Source of the DNA: Rhabdophis nuchalis
Taxonomy: Eukaryota; Chordata; Lepidosauria; Squamata; Natricidae
NCBI GenBank assembly: GCA_039707465.1
Contig: CM077643.1
Location: 245,116,419 to 245,180,418 of the forward strand
DNA: 64,000 nucleotides
Direction: 5' to 3'
The position numbers were made by a program, and so were the translations under genes. The notes beneath the pieces were generated by a model that did no database searches, was not told the DNA's origin, and saw only the letters and a program-made list of their open reading frames with translations. This document shows, piece by piece, positions 11,937-26,402 of the stretch (position 1 is the stretch's first letter; each line of letters starts with the position of its first letter).

Positions 11937-13426
11937 GGAGGATTGCATTTAAAGCAGAAATTCAAGTCTTGAGAAATGGCAGACTGTGGACTGCAAAACC
12001 CCAGATCATCACCAGAGGGCAACATAGAGTGTTCTGCATCTTATTGTTGCCACCTAATGGTCCCTTGATTTTTTTTGGAGGGGGGAGAGTGTCTAGAATT
12101 GATAGCCTGAAATTTTTAAATATATTTCTGGCCAAGAAGTAAACCTGCACTTAGATACTGATAGCTGGAACTTAAAAAACAAAACAAAACCATTCTTTAA
12201 ATAGATTTTGGCTTTGTCAGGCAAACTGTAGTCTCAACATCTGGCACTTCCCTGTGTTTTATTCTGAGCTCTTGCAAGACTTATCCCTCTTATGTTGGAG
12301 TAATTCCATTATCCACCGTGGGACTGTCCCAAAGCTCTTGAAAATCCAATATGCCCCTTTGATGGTATGCCATTAGACTGTCACACAATGGCAGCTAATT
12401 ATTTATTTAATAGACTCTCCAGTTCTGCCAGTCCTACTTGCAGTCTACACTAAAGTACACAGCAGTCAATCCCACTGAAAATAGCTAAGGCTAATCAGTT
12501 TTGGATTGTACTTTTAACAGAAGAGGCAAGATTCCAAACTGCAGGCATTCAAGTAGACGGCTTCAAATCATCTTCCCAATATATTATGCTAATCAGAATC
12601 GCTTCCCCTAGTGTAGTGAAATAAAGGTAATTTGATTAAAGGGGGTAATTGTAAATCATTAAAAAAAACCTGAAGCCTTTTCAGAAAGCATAAGGACTGA
12701 TATTAGAAAGGAATTGTCTAAGTTTCTACTTTATTGCCTAACCCACTAACTCCTTCCCCCAAAGTGGAAAGTCTGTTTTAAGATTTTACACAAAGAAACC
12801 TTGATTCAATAAATTTAAAATTGCAGAGGGACCCTGCTTTTCCTTTTCATGGACGCATTAGGGGTGGCGAGTGCCTGTTATGCACAAACGTCCATTAAAT
12901 ATGAAAGTACGTCGCTTCAGTGATTTGTGTCATTTGAGTCATTACTTCACTGTAGAAGTCACATCATTTGGGTCAAGTTGATCTAAATGACAGTTTGTGT
13001 AATTCATGTAATGATTTCATTATACAATTCATGTAAATTGTTGCAAGAACTTATAAATGGAAGAAAGAAACAAAAAAGGCAATTATAGAAATTGATGCCT
13101 ATAATGGAATTGTGCTACCTCCATAAAGACACCCGTTGCACACATAATGCAAATGGAACAATATACAAATGATGTAAAAGTGTCCCCATGGAACTTAGAC
13201 AACTGTCAATGATTTTTTTCTAGGATACCCTTGAGGTTTGATCTCCTCATCATTGAAGTCATCCAGCCCGGGGACCTGCTTCTAAACTTCACATTGATAC
13301 AGGGGGAGCAGAATGGCTGGTAGATAGCGCTGGTTTTAGGATGGTGGAGAAACATGCTTGCCTTTTCCAATTCAAAGTTTCTAAAATAAAAGAGAGACAG
13401 CCCAAATACATTTCCCCCATTAATTG
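11937..13426. other. Unique DNA, AT-rich
   Basis: No gene is seen. The stretch at about 12590-12660 is rich in TAATTTGATTAA and TAATTG-type words that could be homeodomain sites, but this is only a base-composition impression. Confidence 0.4.
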
Positions 13427-13765
13427 GAGCATTGAAGAGCCTTCTCTGTGGCGGGCCCGGCCCTCTGGAACGACCTACCCCACGACCTTCGCACTACCTC
13501 GGACCTCCGCCTCTTCCGCCAACGTCTTAAGACGTACTTATTCCAACAAGCTGGCCTAGGATAGCCCCCCGCGTCTGACTTTTAAATATAAATTATAATT
13601 TGGTTATGGTCTTAATAACGGGTTTTAGCACGGGTGAATTAATTTAATATATTTTTAATTGATGTATATTGTATTTATGGTTTTATATAATGCCTGTGCG
13701 CCGCCCTGGGTCCTAACAAGGAGAAGGGCGGGGTATAAATTTAATAAAATAAATAAATAAATAAG
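13427..13765 (+). mobile_element. L3/CR1-clade LINE, 3' end only
   Basis: A plus-strand fragment starts within the C-terminal domain: EEPSLWRARPSGTTYP-type residues, which are the shifted frame of AFSVAGPALWNDLP. It carries a 3' UTR with CCGCCCTGGGTCCT, GAGAAGGGCGGGGTATAAAT and an (AAAT)n tail. The UTR differs from copies with the AGTCCCTTCGGGGAG box, so this is a second L3 subfamily. Confidence 0.85.
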
Positions 13766-13890
13766 TGTTGTATCCCTGAAGTCTGGAAAACCACACAACA
13801 ACTTCTGATAAAACCAAAGTTGGTTGGCGTGTCTTGTCATTAGCTTCCTTAGAATAATGATATTGTTCACTATTCAGTAATAGTTCTAAT

Positions 13891-14094
13891 CAGTGGTGAA
13901 ATTCAATTTTTTGTTACTACCAGTTCTGTGGGCATGGCTTGGTGGGCATGGCAGGGAGAAGAAACCTCAAAAACTCAATTCCCACCCTACTCTGGGGCCA
14001 GCCAGAGGTGGTATTTGCTGGTTCTCTGAACTACTCAAAATTTCCCCTACTGGTTCTCCAGAACTTGTCAGAACCCTTATGGATTTCACCCCTG
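13891..14094. mobile_element. Non-autonomous hAT-like element
   Basis: The ends CAGTGGTGAAATTC and GGATTTCACCCCTG are inverted repeats. TSDs are GTTCTAAT (13883-13890) and GCTCTAAT (14095-14102), one mismatch apart. It is 204 bp and non-coding, and related to the elements at 1684 and 6113. Confidence 0.85.
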
Positions 14095-15369
14095 GCTCTA
14101 ATATAATTCTGCTAACCCAGATATCAGAAACACGTGCTTTTAACAATGTTAATAAAATGATCTTCAAAACTGTAATAACAAATAGAGAGATCTAAGCACT
14201 ATCTGTTCATTGCTCTTCCTTTCTAATGTTACACATGCAGTTACAATTGTTTTTATTCAACTAATTAATGATGTTGCTTTTTTCTTTTTTCTTTGAGATA
14301 CATCTGACTATGCGCATCTTGGGCTATAGAGGAAGGTCCATATCATTTCTTCACTGCTCCTTCTCATTCTTTAAATCAATTTAAGAAGTATTTTAAAAAT
14401 GATTTACATTATTTTGACATATTTGGAAACCCTAATGGTTCTTAAGAGAGGATGCCAATTTTATCTCCTTCCCAAGGAGAAAGGGCTACTGGATTTCTCA
14501 GTCTCTCTCTGTCTCCCTCCCTCTCTCCTTCCCTCTTTCTTTCTGTCCTTCCCTCCCTCCTTCTCTTCCTCCCCACCCTCTCTCTTGTAATGTCTCTTTA
14601 GATGGGAAGGGGACAATCCTGGTCTTTTGGAGTCCCTTCTCCATCTCTTTCAGGAGAGATTTCATCCCTTCTGAAATCATTTAGAGTTGACTAGGAAAAG
14701 GAGGAGGAAATACAGAGGGAAGGATAATCTTCAGGAGCAAGATTGTTAACGATGTATTAAAAGTTTGGAAAAACTTGCAGCCAGGTTAAATTAATAGCCT
14801 TCACCCAACAACACATAAATTAATTAAGGAGAAAAATCAAGATAGCAAAGATTAAAAATAAATACTTAATCAGCAGCCTTTCATGGGGTTGGAAAATGCA
14901 GAATGAAACTGTTCTGCCTTCATGGAGATCTGAGGGGGAAAAAAGGGCAAGCAGAATTCTCTCGCTCTCTTAGCAGCCCAGTGGTAATTCTTTTAAATTG
15001 CCTGAACAATTCTGCTTCAGCAAAAATGCACGGATGTGAGCGTATTATTATTATTTTAAAGTAAACTGCAAAGTTGACTCCTGTAATTAAATGGGCAATT
15101 TCAGTTGCTGGGCTTGAAGACAACTCATTTTGGAAAGACACAAGTTCAGGAAGTAACCGATCAATGATAGCTGAAAGAGCCAGAAGCAGAATGTGCTTTA
15201 CTAGATGCTTAGCAAAAAAGAACGAGCAAGCAATTAACACATACTAAAGACAAAAGCAAAGCTCCTTCAGGAAAAGTTGCTGGACACGAAATGGCTTGGC
15301 AACTGGAAATTTCAGGGAAAGGAGAGGTATCCTCAAGTCATCATCTTCCTTTGGGCAAGATCTGTCAGA
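14095..15369. other. Unique DNA with a polypyrimidine tract
   Basis: CT/CCTT-rich low-complexity sequence occupies about 14499-14587. The AT-rich part at 14750-15250 has many ATTAAT/TTAATTAA words and no recognised repeat. No gene is supported. Confidence 0.45.
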
Positions 15370-15490
15370 GTTTGTTGTAGAAAAATCAAATCTTTCAAGG
15401 AAAAAAACCCAAGAAAGTCTCAATTGCCCTTTGGAAAAACACATTTGGGACAACCATGACCTGGATGACTGAGAATCTCCGTAGACATTT
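15370..15490 (+). repeat. Dispersed repeat, TTTGGGACAACCATGACCTG family
   Basis: The words CAAGGAAAAAAACCCAAGAA, TTTGGGACAACCATGACCTG and GATGACTGAGAATCTCC recur at 29240-29320 and in the right arm of the hairpin at 46029-46224. It is probably one arm of the same foldback family. Confidence 0.6.
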
Positions 15491-16455
15491 GCTATTCTGA
15501 TGTGGCCTCTTTCTTTAATTTGCTGTGTTAGGATAAAAGTTACAGAAATTGCTGAGAAATTACACTCAGTCTCCCCTCTGTGATACATGTGTTACTCCAA
15601 CTAGAGCTATGCTGTGCCTTAGTAGAGGCCAGAACGAGACGCTGGTGGCTGAACTACCGGCTGAAACAAATCAGCTTATCCTGGCTGACAAATTCATCTT
15701 GTCATGAAAAAAGACAAAAGAGCTGTGAAGCTGTCATGGCACATTCTACCTAGAATGGACAAGAGGAAACATGGCCAAAGTCAAGTTTGACTCAGCTGTA
15801 TCCCACGACAGAGTCAAATCCTCACTGGCCTCTCTCTTGTTCTCTCTGACATGTCTTCTGCCATTCCTAAATACTTCCAAGATAACCCCCTCTGCTGGAT
15901 TTAGAAACGTGTCCATCCTGATGAAATGTGATGCGGTTCCTTCAACGGTAATAGAAGAGAGATTTAACAATGTTCCCCTTTTCAAGAAAGCCTTCGGGGG
16001 TCTGTTTTGAATGCAGAGGTTGAGACCCTGGTATGCGTTCTCCTGAGCTACCCTCTGGATCATACTTGCTGCTTAGAGATAATCTCTCCCCTCATCAGCA
16101 GATGCTTGGACTGGCCTCAGCCAGAGACTGTGCTCTTTCGACTGAGAGATCAGGCCGTGTAATCACCACCAAAGTCTGCATTGTTGCAATTGCCATTAGA
16201 CGCTCGCTGGTTTGAAAGGAATGGCTTTGACCCCAAGTTTAGCTAATCCACTCTGACTGACACTCCACATACTTACATCCTCTCATACAGATCTAGGTAT
16301 ATATGCACACACACATCTATAGCTCTCCTTTTTCTCGTCTTCCTTTTTCAACCTCTAATCGGTGGTCAGGAGATTCTCCTCTGATCCATGTTGGCTCATC
16401 TTTCCCCAATCGTTCTTCTTTCTTTTTAAATCTTTGACTACGTTGCTAATGAAGA
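15491..16455. other. Unique DNA, no gene seen
   Basis: Overlapping 80-105 residue frames occur on both strands at 15746-16063, but neither has a recognisable domain. I saw no repeat here. Confidence 0.4.
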
Positions 16456-16817
16456 GGGACGCGGTGGCTCAGTGGCTAAGACGCTGAGCTTGTCGATCAG
16501 AAGGTCGGCAGTTCAGCCGTTCGAATCCCTAGCGCCGCATAACAGAGTGAGTTCTCATTACTTGTCCCAGCTTCTGCCAACCTAGCAGTTTGAGAGCATG
16601 TAAAAATGCAAGTAGGAAAATAGGGACCACATTTGATGGGAAGGTAACAACGTTCCGTGCATCTTCAGCATTTAGTCATGCCGGCCACATGATCACGGAG
16701 ACGTTTTCTGGCAGCGCTGGCTCTTCGGCTTTGTAAAGGAGATGAGCACTGCCCCCTAGAGTCGGGAACGACTAGCACACATGTGTGAGGGGAACCTTTA
16801 CCTTTACCTTTATATAG
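16456..16817 (+). mobile_element. Sauria SINE
   Basis: The tRNA-derived head GGGACGCGGTGGCTCAGTGG has an A-box-like region and a B box (GTTCGAATCCC). A conserved body follows, with CTTGTCCCAGCTTCTGCCAA and GCCGGCCACATGATCACGG. The tail is CCTTTACCTTTACCTTTA. That tail is the 3' end shared with BovB-type LINEs, which are thought to mobilise the family. Likely TSDs are GCTAATGAA (16445-16453) and GCTAGTGAA (16819-16827). Confidence 0.93.
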
Positions 16818-17052
16818 CTAGTGAACAAATAATAAGTAGCTATTTGCAACATAACCCCCTACCTCTTTGCTTGTTAGCTCTTGGGCTATCCCTTCGATTT
16901 AGCATTCTTAAGCAGGTTCCAAAGCAATCCAGCTACTAGACAGAGTGAGGGTGGTGTTGGTTGCATTTCACAGTGCAACCCCTGCTGTGGCTGTCAGTTG
17001 TTGTTTTCATGGCTTCTGAAATGTGGTTTGTGAGTGGCCCAAACAATGTGCT

Positions 17053-17087
<35 letters not shown>

Positions 17088-17688
17088 GTGTGTGCACCAT
17101 AAAGCAAGGAGAGCACTAGTTTGCTCTCTCCCACCTCACCATATGGTGCACATCAACTGCCATTGCAATTGCCATTAGAAATTAAATGCAACATTGGACT
17201 TGAAGATTTATAGGCCTATACCTATAGGTAAAGAACCACTTTTTCATTTACCTGCCATTTTCCCCAGTCAGACAACTCATATTCATGCTGGGAATAGTGG
17301 TTTGAGAATGGGGGAATGGGGGGAATTCCAAAAGATGGCCAAAGTATCCTGCAGATACAAGGCAGAATAGAAGCAACTGAGATTTGCAAAATCCATACCT
17401 GATTGGTTTTCTTCCATTCCCAGATGGAAGATAGTTTAATTAGGCTATTGCTTAATCAGGCTACTATATCTGAGCTGCAAAAATCTGGATAAATGCTAGA
17501 TAAGAGTTAAATGGTACAGAAAATTTTATGTATCCATCCACTGAACATCTGGATCTTTGTAGCCCAGATTTTCAATTCAAGATTGTTTACAGTCAAGATT
17601 TACTGTTTCTTTTCCCAGCTTTCATTTAGAATTAGAACTGGAGATGTTTGTTACTAATCATGATGACAAAACAGTGATCAACTGTGTG
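16818..17688. other. Unique DNA with a (TG)n run
   Basis: (TG)n occupies about 17056-17084. The rest is unassigned, with no gene. Confidence 0.5.
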
Positions 17689-17782
17689 TTGCGACTCATG
17701 ATGCAAATCCTGGCCTTTTATACTGACATCCCATGGCTGGATCAAACTTATGAAAGACCAGGATTTGCATCGTGAGTCACAA
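17689..17782. repeat. Inverted repeat with octamer motifs
   Basis: The left arm 17689-17720 (TTGCGACTCATGATGCAAAT...) and right arm 17751-17782 are imperfect reverse complements, with a spacer of about 30 bp. Both arms hold ATGCAAAT, the POU octamer. It may be a decayed foldback element. Confidence 0.65.
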
Positions 17783-17891
17783 TACATGTTTCTCCTCTGA
17801 AGACACATGTGGATGGGTCCTCTGCTTGCTCTAATTGATTAGCAGAGATAATTGAAAAACAAATTGCCTTAATAGAATGACCAGTACTACT

Positions 17892-18358
17892 TATTTATTT
17901 ATTATTTATTATTTAAATTTCTATACTGTCCTTCTCCCTTCCGGGACTCAGGACGGTATACAGGCAGCAGTAAAAACACGAATAAAAACATAGAAACCCT
18001 TTAAAAATACATTAAATAATGGAGCTTAGTTAAAATCCCTACTAAAAACCTTATAAAACTATAACATTTAAAACTATGCAAGTTTAGAAACTATGCCAGG
18101 CCGGCCGCACGGAATAAATAAGTCTTCAAAGCCCGACGGAAAAGGCGCAGGTCCGTGATTGTCCGTAGGTCAGGGGGTAGGTCATTCCAGAGGGCGGGGG
18201 CTGCCACAGAGAAGGCTCTCCCCCAGGGGTCACCAGCCGACATTGCCTGGCCGATGGCACTCTGAGGAGGCCCTCTCTGTGGGAGTAAACTGGACGGTGG
18301 GAGGTATTTGGTAGCAGGAGGCGGTCTTGCAGATAACCAGGTCCCTTGCTACTTCCTC
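17892..18358 (-). mobile_element. L3/CR1-clade LINE, 3' fragment
   Basis: A minus-strand copy. From the left it shows an (AAAT)n tail, the UTR box CCGGGACTCAGGACGGTATA, then the C-terminal coding part with DRLLLPNTS, SHREGLLRVPSARQCR and LWQPPPSGMTYP-type residues in disrupted frame. It is 5'-truncated near 18358 and non-functional. Confidence 0.85.
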
Positions 18359-18497
18359 TGTGTCTACAACAGCGAATATCAAGTAACATCATCAACACTT
18401 AATAAGGTCAGGATTCTGCTCCACAAATGATATTATTGCTTTTGTCCTAAAAATAGAGCTGTTTTGCACTTTTAAAAAAATCAACTTCCAAGATATT

Positions 18498-18721
18498 CAC
18501 TAGTACTAGCACTTAGACTTATATAACACTTCTTAGTGCTTTACAGACCACTCTAAGCAGTTTACATAGTCAGAATACTGCCCCCAACAATTTGGGTCCT
18601 AACTTTACCAACTTCAGAAGGATAGAAAGCTGAGACAACCTTGAGCTGGTCAGGATCGAACTGCTGGCAATCGTAGAATTAGCCTGCAACGCTGCATTCT
18701 AACCATTGCACCACCATGGCT
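18498..18721 (-). mobile_element. Squamate tRNA-derived SINE (second family)
   Basis: The complement begins AGCCATGGTGGTGCAATGGT (tRNA-like head), with a diverged B-box area (GATCCTGACC). The 3' part has CAAATTGTTGGGGGCAGTAT and ends TATATAAGTCTAAGTGCTAG. The same architecture is seen in plus orientation at 20008-20246. Confidence 0.75.
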
Positions 18722-19870
18722 GATGGTTATGCAGTTTCTATATTTCCCTAGTAAAATATTTATTGTTGGATCTATTATAAAAGTATATTGAACAAGTTGA
18801 ATTTAGTCAAAACTGAACTATGATTCTGCTGTAGTTGCAGGGCTAAAGAATAAAAATACCTTTTCTAAGGTCGTCTGCTAAATTTCAACAGGTATATTTT
18901 GAACAGAGGATGTAGTGGCTCCAAGATTCTCTTCAGCTTATCCTAACCTGGCATTGTCTGGTTCTATTGGGAATGCAACTTTAATAACACCCCAGAATTC
19001 TGGATGGGAATGTGTAAAATCTGTAGTCCTAATGCACCTGGATGAACAACAGGGTGTCTAAATTCTTACTCAAGAAAATATTTGCCAGATAACATGGGTT
19101 AATTCAGAAATATCAAATAAGCTGTGAAGTTATTATCTCAGACTGAGAGAAAAGGGTGGGGGGGGGGGAGAGAGAAGCAAGCCTAAATAAACACACGAGA
19201 TATAATCGGAATGCTGATTTGGTTTTGAATTAAGTCTATATAGTCCTGGATGGGAAGTTAGTCCCATTTTGTAAATGAATATAGAATTTATATGTATGTG
19301 TCTTTCACTGTAACGCTGCTAATACGATAGGACTGCAGGGAGCAGATGGTTCTGCTTTCAAATAATAATCATGAAAATACTCTGAATGCTGGTCTTTGCT
19401 ATCCTCCATGTTGCTGTAATTTATTGCCTTGGATACTGAAAAAGAAAACATATAAAAAGTGAGAGTATATGAATAACATAAGCCGTGCTGAACCCTAAAG
19501 ACTTAATTTAAGGAGCTGTGGAAAAGGGTTTAACTAATTGTGTGTTTCCTTCAGCGGATACACTCAGATGAATTTCAGAAAATCTCAGCTGGATTTACAT
19601 CTGGTCAAGAAGGCACTAAGAAACTCAGGCATCCTGAGCAATCAGTGCTGCTTCCCAGACGGAGAACTATTTTGCTGCATCAGTTCTGTGGGGTCCACTT
19701 ATATCTTTTAATGGGAGCAAATTATAGCATATAATGTTTGCAGGTACAATCTGATTCATTAAACAGATTTTTCTTTCTTACCTGGAAGACATTTCTATTC
19801 CCATTGCCCTTATAAGGCTTAGGGTAACTGGGCCGTGTGTGTGTACATGTGCGCATGCGTCACACACTAC
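18722..19870. other. Unique DNA, no gene seen
   Basis: A poly-G run lies at about 19157-19169. No domain or repeat is recognised. Confidence 0.45.
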
Positions 19871-20509
19871 GAGCAGTCCTTGACTTATAACTACAACTGA
19901 GCCCAAAATTTTGTTGCTAAACAAGACAACTATTAAGTGAATTTTGCCCCATTTTACAACCATTCTTGTGAGTTGTTACATGAATCACTGCAGTTGTTAA
20001 GTTAGTAGAGCTGAGATGGCGCAGTGGGTAGAGTGCAGTACTGCAGGCTACTTCAGTGGACTGTTAGCTGCAGTTCGGCTGATCAAATCTCACCAGGCTC
20101 CAGGTTGACTCAGCCTTCCATCCTTCCGAGGTGGGTAAAATGAGGACCAGATTGTTGAGGGCAATAGGTTGACTCTGTAAACCACTTAGAGAGGGCTGGA
20201 AAAGCACTATGAAGCAGTATATAAATCTAAGTGTTGTTGCTATTGCTAGTAACACAGTTATTAAGTGAATTTGGCTTCCCCATTAACTTTGCTTGTCAGA
20301 AGGTTGCAAAAGATGATCACATGACCCTGGGACACTGCAATAGTCATAAATACATGCAGGTTGCCAAGGATCTGAATTTTGATCTCATTACCACGGGGAT
20401 GCTACAAAGGACATAAGTGTGAAAAATGACCATAAGTCACTTTTTTCAGTGCTGTTCTAACTTTGAAAGGTCACTAAATGAAGGGTTGTAAGTTTAGGAC
20501 TACCTGTAT
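19871..20509 (+). repeat. DNA repeat (same family as 3190), split by a SINE
   Basis: The left part 19871-20007 and right part 20247-20509 join into one copy of the AGGTAGTCCTCGACT family. The right end AGGACTACCTGTA preserves the terminal inverted repeat, and a SINE sits at the break. It is non-coding. Confidence 0.75.
20008..20246 (+). mobile_element. Squamate tRNA-derived SINE, full length
   Basis: The head GAGCTGAGATGGCGCAGTGG is tRNA-like. The body includes TCCATCCTTCCGAGGTGGGT and AGGACCAGATTGTTGAGGG, and the 3' end is AGCAGTATATAAATCTAAGT followed by GTTGTTGCTATTG. A short TAGTA duplication (20003-20007, 20247-20251) marks insertion into the surrounding DNA repeat. Confidence 0.8.
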
Positions 20510-20569
20510 ATCTCTGGCTTTCCTTTGCCAACTGAAATTTTTCCTTCCTTCCCATAAACTATTGAAGTC

Positions 20570-20790
20570 CATCTATATAAATAAAAATGAAAAATAGTTT
20601 GTGCAAAGGCGCTAATCTCAGAAACTACTGGACCGATTGACACCAAATTTTCACACAATGTTCCCAAGGACTTCCGAATCAATCATACGTACCTTTTGTG
20701 TGCCTGGCACATGTGTGTCAAGTGCACAGTACACAAACATAAAATGTACCCACTTGTGAGGTTTTCACCTCCCTGTAACTCCTCCCACCC
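20570..20790 (+). mobile_element. Possible Helitron 5' end
   Basis: TCCATCTATATAAATAAAAA is followed by CTCAGAAACTACTGGACCGA and CACCAAATTTTCACACAATG. A TC-TATATAA start with a nearby 'CTACTGGACCGATT' block is, from memory, typical of Helitron termini in animals. I found no CTRR end with a hairpin, and no Rep/helicase frame. Confidence 0.4.
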
Positions 20791-21598
20791 GGCTGCTGCG
20801 TCAATCTGCACATGTGCCTCCCTGGGCCAGGCCAACGGCAGCAGCCACCCAGTGGCTTCGTGGGACCCCACGCCCAGCATCTCCTGGGGGCGGGGCAGGG
20901 GGGTGGAAATCTCCACCTCCATGCCTCCTTCCCGATGCTGTCGCCATGCCTGCCGCTCCTGGTGCCTCCAACCCCCCCAAAGCCAACCCGGCCACCCTCC
21001 CCCCCCCAGGCCAACAGCAGCAGCCACCCCGCAGCCCCACAGGACGCCGTGTCCAGCCTCTCCTGGGGACGGGGAGGAAGCCTACGCCTCCTCGCTGATG
21101 CCACCACCATGCCCGCTGCTCCTACCACTGCCACCACGGCAGCCCATCCCCCACCGGCCCGCCGATCTCTTCTCGCCGGTGCTGCTGCCATGGAGAGGTT
21201 GGAGGGGTGGCGGCAGCAGAAATGCCAGGAGTGGCAGGCACCATGACAGCATCAGCAAGGAGGCACGGAGGCGGAAACCTCCCCCCACCGCCAGGAGAAA
21301 CCGGACACAGCGCCCCACGAAGCCACAAGGTAGCTGCCACCGCTGGCCCCAAGGGAGGGAGGCAGGGGTGCCAGGCCAACTGTGGGGAGGCGGCAGAAGC
21401 ACCAGGAGCCACAGGCACAGTGGCAACATCAGCGAGGAGGCATGGAGGCAGAAACCTCCCCCCCCCCCAGGAGAAGCTGGACATGGCATCCCACGAAGCC
21501 ACCAGGTGGCTGCTGCCCTTGGCCTCAAGGGAGGCAGGGAGGGAAGAGTGCCTGGAGGAGGTTGACTGTGGGGGACGCGATCTGGGGAGGGGAGGGAT
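20791..21598. repeat. GC-rich inverted minisatellite
   Basis: Two diverged units of about 160-180 bp run forward (starting near 20829 and 21010, each with CAGGCCAACRGCAGCAGCCA). Two further units follow in the opposite orientation to about 21560, with AGCRAGGAGGCAYGGAGGC and GAAACCTCC. The complement of CATGCCTCCTTCCCGATGCT matches the inverted units. G+C is far above the neighbourhood. Long proline- or glycine-rich frames on both strands are artefacts of composition. Confidence 0.7.
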
Positions 21599-22105
21599 AG
21601 GTAGGTAGGTAGTGGAATACAGAGAGAGGAAGAAATACAGTAGGTAGGTAGGTACAGGGATAGACGAGAGGGATGAATACAGCAGGTAGGGAGGTAGATA
21701 GGTACAGCTATAGAGAGAGAAATACAATACGTAGATAAATAGGTAGGTAGAGGGAGAGAGGGAAGAATACAGTAGGTAGGTAGATAGGTAGATAGAGGGA
21801 TAGAGAGAGAGGGAAAAATACAGTAGGTAGGTAGGTAGGTAGAGGGATAGAGAGAGGGAAAAATACAGTAGGTAGGTAGGTAGAGGGATAGAGAGAAGGA
21901 GAAATACAGTAGGTAGGTAGGTAGAGGGATAGAGAGAGATATATATACACTAGGTAGGTAGGTAGAGGGATAGAGAGGGAGAAATACAGTCGGTAGGTAG
22001 AGGGATAGAGAGAGAGAAATACAGTAGGTAGGTAGGTAGGTAGAGGGATAGAGAGAGAGAAATACAGTAGGTAGGTAGAGGGATAGAGAGAGGGAAATAT
22101 ACAGT
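21599..22105. repeat. VNTR of GGTAGGTAGG / GAGGGATAGAGAG units
   Basis: About eleven units of roughly 35-50 bp. Each has a (GGTA)n block, GAGGGATAGAGAGA and GAAATACAGTA. The minus-strand PTYLPTYCISLSL frame through it, up to 404 residues, is an artefact of unit lengths being divisible by three in places. Confidence 0.9.
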
Positions 22106-22765
22106 ATATACAGTACATGGGGCTCCCCTTGAGGTGCGCCCAAAGACTTCAGCTTGTCCAGAATGCAGCCGCACGGGCAGTTATGGGAACCTCTAGATTT
22201 TCCCATGTAACACCGCTCCTGCGCGAACTGCATTGGCTGCCTGTTGTCTTTCGGGTGCGCTTCAAGGTGTTGGTTATCATCTTCAAAGCGCTCCATGGCA
22301 CGGGACCTAGCTATCTGCGGGATCGCATCCTACCCCATACATCCCTGCAGCCGATCCGCTCCCACAGAGAGGGACTTCTCCGGATGCCGTCCACCAGGCT
22401 ATGCCAGCGGGCGACACCCAGGGGAAGGGCCTTCTCTGTGGCGGGCCCGACCCTCTGGAACGACCTTCCCCCCGAAATTAGAACAACTATGGACCTCCGC
22501 TCCTTCCGTCAAAAATTAAAAACACACTTCTTCTGCTTGGCCGGCCTGGGGTAATTAAATTGTTTTTAGGGTTTTAGGGGCTTAGTTTTAGTTTTAATAT
22601 GGGATTTTAGCGCAGGGTTTTAGTTTAATTCATTTTAATATTGTATTATGTTTGTGGTTTTTATATGTATTTTTAAATTCCCTGTGCACCGCCTCGAGTC
22701 CCTTCGGGGAGAGAGAGCGGGTTATAAATTAAATTATTATTATTAGTAGTAGTAGTAGTAGGTAG
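22106..22765 (+). mobile_element. L3/CR1-clade LINE, 3' part
   Basis: The frame 22117-22554 is open for 145 residues: MGLPLRCAQRLQLVQNAAAR, FSHVTPLLRELHWLPVVF, FKALHGTGPSYLRDRIL and LWNDLPPEIRTTMDLRSF. It ends at the family's normal C-terminus (CLAGLG). The 3' UTR contains CGAGTCCCTTCGGGGAGAGA, then a TTATTATTAGTAGTAG tail. It is 5'-truncated exactly where the VNTR begins. It lacks endonuclease and RT. Confidence 0.9.
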
Positions 22766-25835
<3,070 letters not shown>

Positions 25836-26402
25836 AGTAGGTTTTCCCACCGCTCCTGCGCGAGCTGCATTGGCTGCCTGTCGTCTTTCGGGTGCGCTTT
25901 AAGGTTTTGGTTATCATCTTCAAAGCGCTCCATGGCACGGGACCTAGCTATCTGCGGGATCGCATCCTGCCCCATACATCCCTGCGGCCGATTCGCTCCC
26001 ACAGAGAGGGACTTCTCCGGGTGCCGTCCACTAGGCTATGACAGCAGGCGACGCCCAGGGGAAGGGCCTTTTCTGTGGCAGGCCCGACCCTCTGGAACGA
26101 CCTTCCCCCTGAAATTAGAACAACCACGGACCTCCGCTCCTTCCGTCAAAAACTAAAAACTCATTTCTTCTGCCTGGCCGGCTTGGGGTAATCGAATTGT
26201 TTTATTAGGGACTTTTTGGGGTCCAGTTTTAGTCAGTTTGGGATTTTAGCGCAGGGTCTAGTTTAATTCATTTTAAATTGTATTTATGCTTGTTGGTTTT
26301 ATGTATGTATTTTTAAATTCCCTGTGCACCGCCTCGAGTCCCTTCGGGGAGAGAGAGCGGTTTTACGAATTAAAATTATTATTATTATTATTATTATTAT
26401 TA
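25836..26402 (+). mobile_element. L3/CR1-clade LINE, 3' part
   Basis: It begins within LLRELHWLP-type coding sequence (ACCGCTCCTGCGCGAGCTGC) and continues through the domain encoding SHREGLLRVPSTRL. The UTR has GAGTCCCTTCGGGGAGAGAG, and (ATT)n ends near 26402. The family frame has been lost in places. A second LINE abuts the tail. Confidence 0.88.

Noticed and set aside
20696..21565. 289-residue proline-rich frame
   Set aside because: Frames are open on both strands because the minisatellite is GC-rich and has few stop triplets. Composition explains it.
21599..22105. CRISPR-like array
   Set aside because: There are no unique spacers between constant repeats. The units blend into each other, and the genome is vertebrate.
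21082..22296. 404-residue minus-strand open frame
   Set aside because: It reads through the VNTR (PTYLPTYCISLS repeats), the GC-rich minisatellite and part of an L3 in antisense. There is no domain.
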